From Ligula intestinalis (taxonomy: Eukaryota; Platyhelminthes; Cestoda; Diphyllobothriidea; Diphyllobothriidae), in assembly GCA_036362985.1 (NCBI GenBank), contig JAYGXS010000008.1, positions 22,969,562 through 23,033,561 of the forward strand: DNA of 64,000 bases, given 5' to 3'. Both the position numbers and the translations under genes were made by a program. This document shows positions 58,900 to 64,000 of the stretch, piece by piece. Every line of letters starts with the position of its first letter. Position 1 is the stretch's first letter. A model generated the notes under the pieces. That model was given only the letters and a program-made list of their open reading frames with translations, did no database searches and was not told where the DNA came from.

Positions 58900-59115
58900 G
58901 CGCCACAGGTTATTTTACGAACACGAGACAATGGCATGCCCGGTGCAAATCAGAGTTTTCTGGGAATGCCACGAAAATGTCAATCCAGATCGTAAAAGAA
59001 AATATAGTTGACTGTGGTGGGTCTTTGCCATAAGAAGTTATTTACTAATCTTGGCAACAGCTGGAATTTGACCTTTCAGTATGAATAGGAATAGGTAAGG
59101 CCTTACGCTGAGGCT
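58900..59115 (+). repeat. Detached fragment of the 38-54 kb repeat unit
   Basis: AATGCCACGAAAATGTCAAT, CCAGATCGTAAAAGAAAA, TTTGCCATAAGAAG, GGAATTTGACCTTTCAGTA and TAAGGCCTT follow the same order as at 40.21-40.36 and 51.31-51.43 kb. Confidence 0.6.
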
Positions 59116-59559
59116 TGAAGGTCAGCTGAATAATTAGTCTTTTAACAGTAGGGCAATAATGCAAAATGCTTATTCCGTACATACTGTTTGCTAACCTTTT
59201 TCCCTGTCCATTTACGTGGTTTCCCTTTTTATTATACTTGAACATTATATGAAAACAAACGTTTGTTCATTTTCATGGCAAGGTAGGCGTTGCAACTTTT
59301 TGGTGCAAAACAGAATATTTGCCAGATGATTGGCTGTGCAGTTTCAAAATGAGTTAATTACATAAAAGCTTCAGCCATGAGGGCATTTTTGACCAAAAAA
59401 GGTCTGCACACCTGTTGTCTTAATTAGCGGAGAACGTTACTGTCAAAACTCTTTTCAACATGAAATCGCACGCTATCTCGAAATTTTGATGATCTGCTGT
59501 GAGGCCAATTTCCTTCATCTGTTAGAATTCGTGCAGGTATTCCGACGCATTTAATTGGG
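59116..59559. other. Unannotated stretch
   Basis: Probably includes decayed PLE linker before the next feature (TTAATTGGGTAGATTAAG may be the end of a GIY-YIG entry), but this is not secure. Confidence 0.35.
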
Positions 59560-59772
59560 TAGATTAAGACTCGATGCATGCTGGGTTCGCGCATACACCA
59601 ACGTAAGCTGACTTTTCGACGGGCTGACACATTATCGCAAGTGGCGGCCCACGCCTATGAGACCGGTCACAAGTTCAACTTCGCAGCTGCAAGGATAATT
59701 GCCCACACCGGCAGCAAGACAGACCGTGATCTGATTGAAGTCAGGGCGTCGGATAACTATTTAGTTAACTAA
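59560..59772 (+). pseudogene. Penelope-like GIY-YIG C-terminus
   Basis: The frame from 59578 reads MLGSRIHQRKLTFRRADTLS, then QVAAHAYETGHKFNFAAARI and SKTDRDLIEVRASDNYLVN before a stop at 59770-59772. This matches the post-GIY-YIG helix (R-I-H-x-H-K-L-x-x-R-R), the H-A-x-x-x-G-H-x-F-x-F block and the final Glu helix, where the Glu is present but the usual EAWYS is EVRAS. The GIY-YIG entry itself is lost upstream. The PLE tail with a hammerhead-type motif at 60319-60351 lies about 550 bp downstream on the same strand. Confidence 0.75.
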
Positions 59773-60289
59773 TGTATCGAAATGACGTCTGCATATTTTG
59801 CCCTGCGCAGGTATCTCCAGACTCACGGAACTGGTATTTAATTGGTTTCGCCTCCCTCCTTCACCCCAATGACGGTTGACTAAGTCCTACACCTATAAAT
59901 TTTGCTTGTTTTTCGTTGACAATGTTATTTCTAACGATAAATTTCCGCAAAAATGCAAATACTTAGACAAATAAAACTATGATTTCGAGAATGCACACGG
60001 TTTCTTATTCACGAAACGTATAATCATCTCGGCCAGGTCCAACTCATCCAACCATGAACAGTAGCGCATTGGTGAACGCATATTCTAACGCTAGAGTCAA
60101 ATGGCCGAGGTATCATCACGCCCAAGTCTTACAGTGGTGATGAAAGTTCAACAGTTCTTGACCCACATGGCCGTCATTGGGCAATGAGCGCAAAGGTGGG
60201 AACTATCCTCGATAGGAAGGTAGCTGTTAATTGTCATAAATATGCGATTGAATAAGGACTGTATTCTATTTCTACTGAAACTCCCTGCG

Positions 60290-60400
60290 TATAGATTATC
60301 TGTTATGTGCGATTGTCTCTGAGGACGGATCCTTGACGGAATCCGAAATGGCAGGCGAATAAAGTTCTTCATTCAGCAATTAAATCTGCTTCCTCTTAAC
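60290..60400 (+). repeat. PLE terminal fragment (hammerhead-type tail)
   Basis: CTGCGTATAGATTATCTG, GATTGTCTCTGAGGACGGAT, CCGAAATGGCAGGCGAATAA and TCTGCTTCCTCTT correspond base-block by base-block to the tails at 33.48-33.59 and 34.22-34.31 kb. Confidence 0.6.
60319..60351 (+). ncRNA. Hammerhead-type motif with altered cleavage triplet
   Basis: CTGAGGA (60319-60325) satisfies CUGANGA. GGAT (60327-60330) pairs with ATCC (60341-60344) as helix II. GAAA (60345-60348) is present. The following TGGC replaces CGTC, so the NUH cleavage site is lost or moved. Confidence 0.5.
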
Positions 60401-60470
60401 ACATACTTAATGTTTGACAGAAGAATCTATAGGTAGGTGAAAGGCACACTAATGGGTCAGCGTATATTAA

Positions 60471-60482
60471 CACTCATAACTG
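60471..60482 (+). repeat. Left copy of 12-bp direct repeat (target-site duplication)
   Basis: CACTCATAACTG, identical to 60816-60827, flanks the palindromic unit on its left. Confidence 0.8.
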
Positions 60483-60815
60483 TAGACAAAGGTGTGATCA
60501 CTGGAACACGAGTTTTATTTTCCTGACATTTCGAACTCTGTCGAGAATCCTTAGCCATAGGTTATCCTAGAAAATTCGGAGACATGCGCAGATGAGGGTG
60601 ATAAATGCCCATTATGCACGGTAGTTATAGTTCGTACCGTGCAACCTGTGCATTTATCATCCTTATTTGTGCATGTCTCCGACTTTCCTAGGATAACCTA
60701 TGATTAAGAATTCTCATCAGAATCCGAAAAGTCAGGAGAATTAAACACTGATTCCAGTGATTGCATCTTATTCTTCTTTACTGCTTCCTGGAACTCGCAT
60801 ATTCTCCTCTATTGG
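60483..60815. mobile_element. Palindromic PLE-derived unit inserted with target duplication
   Basis: The left arm (about 60493-60632) and the right arm (about 60640-60776) are inverted copies that meet almost directly (GCACGGT against ACCGTGC). On each strand, reading outwards from the centre: TGCATTTATCATCC, GTGCATGTCTCCGA, CTAGGATAACCTATG, a hairpin formed by GGATTCTC-like and GAATCC-like strands, GAAANGTCAGG and GTTCCAGTGAT. The right arm alone continues to the full terminus CATATTCTCCTCTATTGG at 60815. There is no ORF. The 12-bp direct repeat on both sides and the interrupted reverse transcriptase frame mark it as an insertion. Confidence 0.8.
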
Positions 60816-60827
60816 CACTCATAACTG
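60816..60827 (+). repeat. Right copy of 12-bp direct repeat (target-site duplication)
   Basis: CACTCATAACTG, identical to 60471-60482. Its codons belong to the interrupted PLE reverse transcriptase frame (T-L-I-T). Confidence 0.8.
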
Positions 60828-61060
60828 AGGTAGTCTTGAAACAGCTGGAATTGCTGATCTTCCGAGACCACAGACCATATTTCGCGGCTCGATAGGTGGA
60901 GGAACCGTCGTCATCACCAAATGGGATCAGATGATGGCATTCAGGGAACACCTCAACGACGTCTTCCTGAACATCTTATTTATGGTGGATGTTTAGAAAA
61001 ACTACCAGTGAGCCCTGTTAAATGATCTCACGTTTTTGCGACAAGGAAACGCGCTATAAA

Positions 61061-61636
61061 TATACACAGGCCCTTGCGTTTTTATAAACTTTATAATATG
61101 TGACAAAGTTAAACCTTTTCAACTAAATTTTACTTCGTAATTTATTGGGTTTCATGAAATTCCTGGATAAAAAGATTCACTGGTTTGGAGGTCGTCTAAT
61201 TCAAATTACCTGGGATCCACTTTACGGTGCCGGAGTTACATTGGTATAGTTCACGGCAAAAACGCCTCGCTCACCTCCAATGTACATCTGCAACAACTTT
61301 ACGTAGGGTTTTTTTATCTGCAAATAACTTTTTTATATTTAAATTTAGTTTGCTGTTTTGTTTTCAGTTCATTATTATGTTAACTGTTTGTTTAGTTTTA
61401 GATTATTTCTAAAGTAATGTCAGGTAAGCCTCCTTTACTTTACCTTTTCAGTAATTTGATGTGATGTTTACTTAGTTATTCTTTAATTTAGTTAATTTCC
61501 TATATTTGCACATTTTAATTAAGTCGTGCCTTTTTGTTGAAAAACATAAGGACATTTAAATAATGATTCCTTTGTTTTCTACTTTTAAAAACTTTATTTT
61601 TTATTCATATCTGCTTGATTTTGTATTGCCTAGACT
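61061..61636. other. AT-rich stretch between two PLE blocks
   Basis: Very AT-rich with many T runs and no domain. Either an insertion that splits one PLE copy or the gap between two copies. Confidence 0.45.
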
Positions 61637-61930
61637 GTGTACTCTTTATCACACCCCGTCCTGCATATCAAAAAGATGGGACTTTTGCGTGCTGACCTAA
61701 ACTACGATATTACCGTCTTGTTTGATGTCCTTCTTTGTCGCAAACATTGTGGAGGCCTTAAATCTACAGTATTCAGGAATGCGACAAATAAGACGCATTT
61801 GCTGAATTTAAATTGCAAATACCCAATTGATCACAAACGCATTCGCGTACAGAGGCCATATCAACAAACTCTAGCAAGACATTTAAGGGCTGCTCACAGC
61901 AAACGGCTACACAGGCAGTTTACTTGGTAG
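61637..61930 (+). pseudogene. Penelope-like reverse transcriptase, palm end and thumb
   Basis: The frame gives VLFDVLLCRKHCGGLKSTVF (the FLDV-L-x-x-R block), RNATNKTHLLNLNCKYPID (R-K-x-T-x-T-x-x-L-N-F-x-S-x-H-P) and HKRIRVQRPYQQTL, followed by a basic helix ARHLRAAHSKRLHRQF. These are the E motif and thumb of PLE reverse transcriptases. It may continue the fragment at 60.40-61.06 kb, with the GIY-YIG end at 62.1 kb. Stops follow immediately. Confidence 0.75.
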
Positions 61931-62124
61931 TTGCATGTGCAGCCAAAGCCAGAGATTGAACAGCAGCAAACCCAAATTTCGGCACAGTTGGTGAACGTCT
62001 GGAGTCGTTTATAGTATCTGCTGCAGTTGCAAACAAAACAACTACGCCGCCAGTTTAAATGAAAGACTAATCAGCAAGCGAATGGTAGAGCTCATGGTTC
62101 ATGCGACCAGACCTGACCAGACTT

Positions 62125-62240
62125 GAAGTTTTATGAGGCCGAAATTCTAACAAGAGCCGACAATCGCGTAAGGCATTGGCCTCTGCCTAACAGTTGACTA
62201 ATAAGTGCGATGTCCTTGTGGATCAGCTTTCCGCGCTGCG
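62125..62240 (+). pseudogene. Penelope-like GIY-YIG C-terminal scrap
   Basis: The sequence KFYEAEILTRADNRVR (about 62133-62180) matches the F-D-x-A-E-I-x-x-R-A-D-N-R-V block of the same PLE lineage as the fragments at 32.9 and 63.4 kb. In another frame LTNKCDVLVDQLSALRLL follows, like S-I-N-K-C-N-D-L-P-x-P-Y-S-V-L-R-L. Short and frameshifted, so only moderately sure. Confidence 0.55.
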
Positions 62241-63354
62241 ACTCCTTCAGGCAAAGGGGTAACCAACAGTTCTGGAAACAAGGCGTCCAGTTTCTGAGTA
62301 ATCATCAATCCAAAAACTGACAACGTTGATGCTATCAGGACAATTAACAACTTGGTTACGGTCCAAAAAGCAAAAAACATCACAATCTTTGTTGGGGACG
62401 TTCTCGTGACTTTGAGGTCTCCTCCTCGTGTGGCCCTCGTCATGGACCACCTGACTGCCGGCAAATTCACAGCACACACTTCCTCCCATGAGCGAGAGTA
62501 TTTCCAATAAAAACCCCAAATGAAAATCCATTTTTGAATTATGAGCCACACCTTAGGAGTTTTTTTCACCATCTCTTCTTACTCAGTAACACCTTCTGGT
62601 TCGTCTTAACTGACAATACCAAACGTGAATTTATGTATAATTTAAAATAAGCGAGTTGTCGTCTACAATAACTTAAAGGACTTCTTTGAAATGTTCGGCT
62701 GTGCCGATGCATTTCTTAACTACTGTGTACCAATAGGGAGTTCAAAGATGTTTGGCTAAATTTCCTTTCATAAACTTGAATTGACCTCCCGTGCTGAACA
62801 CGAGGACGGCCAAGTGCATTAGGCGTGCGGTTGCCGGGCGTCGACGCTCTGTAAATGCTGCAGCACTTGTGCTGCCTAGTACCCTCCTCTGCGAGTTTCG
62901 TTAATGGGAGATTCGGGAGGCATCCCGTTAACTCAGTCGAATAAACATATTCAAGTGATCGCGTAGTCTTTTTCGAGTTCTGAACCAACACTTCCATTTT
63001 TCCTGATGGCAGTTTTGTTGCGACAAATTTCGACGTTTTTTCAGGCCATCCACTCATTATCACTACCAATACCGCAAGCAATGTGCAGTCGACCCCAACC
63101 TGTTCTCATCGCATTGACCTCACGCATCGACCTGACTGATCAGCTGTGAAAGGTTCACCAGTCCAGCGACCTAACTGCGACAGCTATTAATTCCGGCGAG
63201 CACTCTTGTATGTGACGAACGTCTCGCAAGCTGTTAGCCGCTGTTTCATTCCACTCGGTAAATGACTTGCACAGCATCCTGAAACAACTATACCATGCCC
63301 AGTAAAGATCCGCTATCATAAGAGATGTCTTGAATCTTTCATCGGATCTGGTCT
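62241..63354. other. Probable PLE tail and unassigned sequence
   Basis: 62.25-62.55 kb may be the divergent C-terminal tail of the preceding PLE. Minus ORFs of 124 codons (62198-62572) and 121 codons (62716-63081) have no recognisable domain. Confidence 0.4.
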
Positions 63355-63640
63355 AGTTGTGGAAGAAGCAATAATGTAGGAGAAACTGGAAGACCACTCA
63401 GCACAAGGATGGCCAAACATGCTGCGACAGTGAGAAGGAGTGCGCATTGACAAGGCCGCAGCTCATGCGATGGGAGCCCGCTATGCCTTTCAATTTGACA
63501 AGGCTGAAATTTTTAAAAGGCCTGATAACTGCGTGAGCCTTGAATTTCTTTATTCTTAGTTCTCTGGCTGGCAGGCGATTGACGGGTGCATTGACTTCGC
63601 AGCTCCATATTCCGTGTTGAGGCATTCCCTAAACGGAGTC
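63355..63640 (+). pseudogene. Penelope-like GIY-YIG endonuclease domain
   Basis: The frame at about 63366 reads SNNVGETGRPLSTRMAKHAA, then TVRRSAH and a stop. It covers the catalytic Y/N-V-G-E-T-G-R block with its Arg. A frameshift at about 63442 leads to AAAHAMGARYAFQFDKAEIF and CVSLEFLYS, a stop, then GWQAIDGCIDFAAPYSVLRH and SLNG. The normal E-S-W helix Glu is present (LEFLYS). The first GIY half is not recognisable. Same lineage as 32.9 and 62.1 kb (A-E-I-x-x-R-x-D-N and C-x-D-x-x-x-P-Y-S-V-L-R). Confidence 0.8.
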
Positions 63641-64000
63641 ATTAACCATGCGGGAGGACAGCCTAATTTTCCAGTAACAGTGAATCGCATTGTCGGGTCA
63701 TCATCATCCTCCCGGAATGGAGATGATGGTTCTACTCGAACGCGGACTACGGAGCAGTCATCACGTCATGTATGATCACCAGCGGCGTGGGCTTATTGGA
63801 TTAGGCAGATGACGGCATGGCAACTGCGTCTTATAAACAATCACCCCTTTTTATGGCCTAACAGCATTCCGTCAAAGACAGGCATCCTGGTATTGCTTTT
63901 TCTGGCTTTTTGGCCGTCATCATCTACAGGTAGCCATGACTGGGACCCGATTATTGATGTCACTCGCAGTCTCTGTGAGGTTTCTCACTCTCCACTCTGA
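63641..64000. other. PLE C-terminal tail and window end
   Basis: It continues in frame from the GIY-YIG remnant with a Ser/Arg/Thr-rich tail. A 63-codon ORF at the very end (63809-64000) is open at the window edge and cannot be judged. Confidence 0.4.

Larger units (their letters stand above)
60400..61060 (+). pseudogene. Penelope-like reverse transcriptase palm, interrupted by a palindromic insertion
   Basis: About 60430-60480 reads FDRRIYR-stop-VKGTLMG, like the PLE segment I-Y-R-Q-x-x-G-x-x-M-G-S-P. The frame then meets a 333-bp palindromic insertion. With one copy of the flanking 12-bp repeat removed, it resumes in frame as TEVVLKQLELLIFRDHRP. Next comes YFAAR-stop-VEE at about 60892-60915, where the Y-V-D-D catalytic box has become stop-V-E-E. 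Then after a one-base shift comes QMMAFREHLNDVFLNILF, the segment after the catalytic box. The precise frame match across the insertion shows that the PLE was older than the insertion. Confidence 0.75.

Overview
This is a eukaryotic, almost certainly metazoan, intergenic or intronic region. It is AT-rich, has no long intact ORF, and is packed with decayed retrotransposons. The mix of retroelements (CR1-like, RTE-like and an ingi/jockey-like non-LTR element, plus many Penelope-like elements, PLEs, with GIY-YIG ends and hammerhead-like terminal motifs) and one nephrin/Kirre-like exon would fit a flatworm, perhaps a tapeworm or fluke. That taxon call is inference, about 0.5.

Layout: 0-5 kb holds a palindromic PLE end, a PLE GIY-YIG remnant and a nearly full-length ingi/jockey-like element with an N-terminal 2A-like peptide and PHD-like finger. 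5-21 kb is a gene desert with a mariner-like MITE candidate and two PLE-end fragments. At 21.4-21.8 kb on the minus strand is the only probable host exon: signal peptide plus first half of an Ig domain, nephrin/Kirre-like, with a phase-1 splice donor. 25-31.65 kb is a minus-strand CR1-like element split inside ORF1 by a plus-strand RTE-like element. 31.7-34.3 kb has a tRNA-like module, then two tandem minus-strand PLE fragments with hammerhead-like motifs. 34.5-35.5 kb is a foldback element whose second copy lies at 57.2-58.2 kb.

37.8-54 kb is a degenerate array in which the same ordered landmarks recur five or six times (one complete period about 2.0 kb). It is interrupted by a CR1 fragment and a PLE reverse transcriptase fragment. 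54.4-55.1 kb is a dead mariner-like transposase. 55.9-64 kb contains further PLE remnants and two minus-strand 5S rRNA-like units. It also contains a palindromic PLE-derived insertion of about 333 bp, flanked by a perfect 12-bp direct repeat, inside an older PLE reverse transcriptase.

No coding element looks autonomous: every reverse transcriptase, endonuclease and transposase remnant has stops, frameshifts or damaged active sites. The most interesting layer is not protein coding: hammerhead-type PLE termini, palindromic PLE-derived units with a target duplication, foldback elements, the ordered tandem array and the 5S-like pair. Alignments were made by eye, so boundaries are approximate unless a codon or repeat fixes them.
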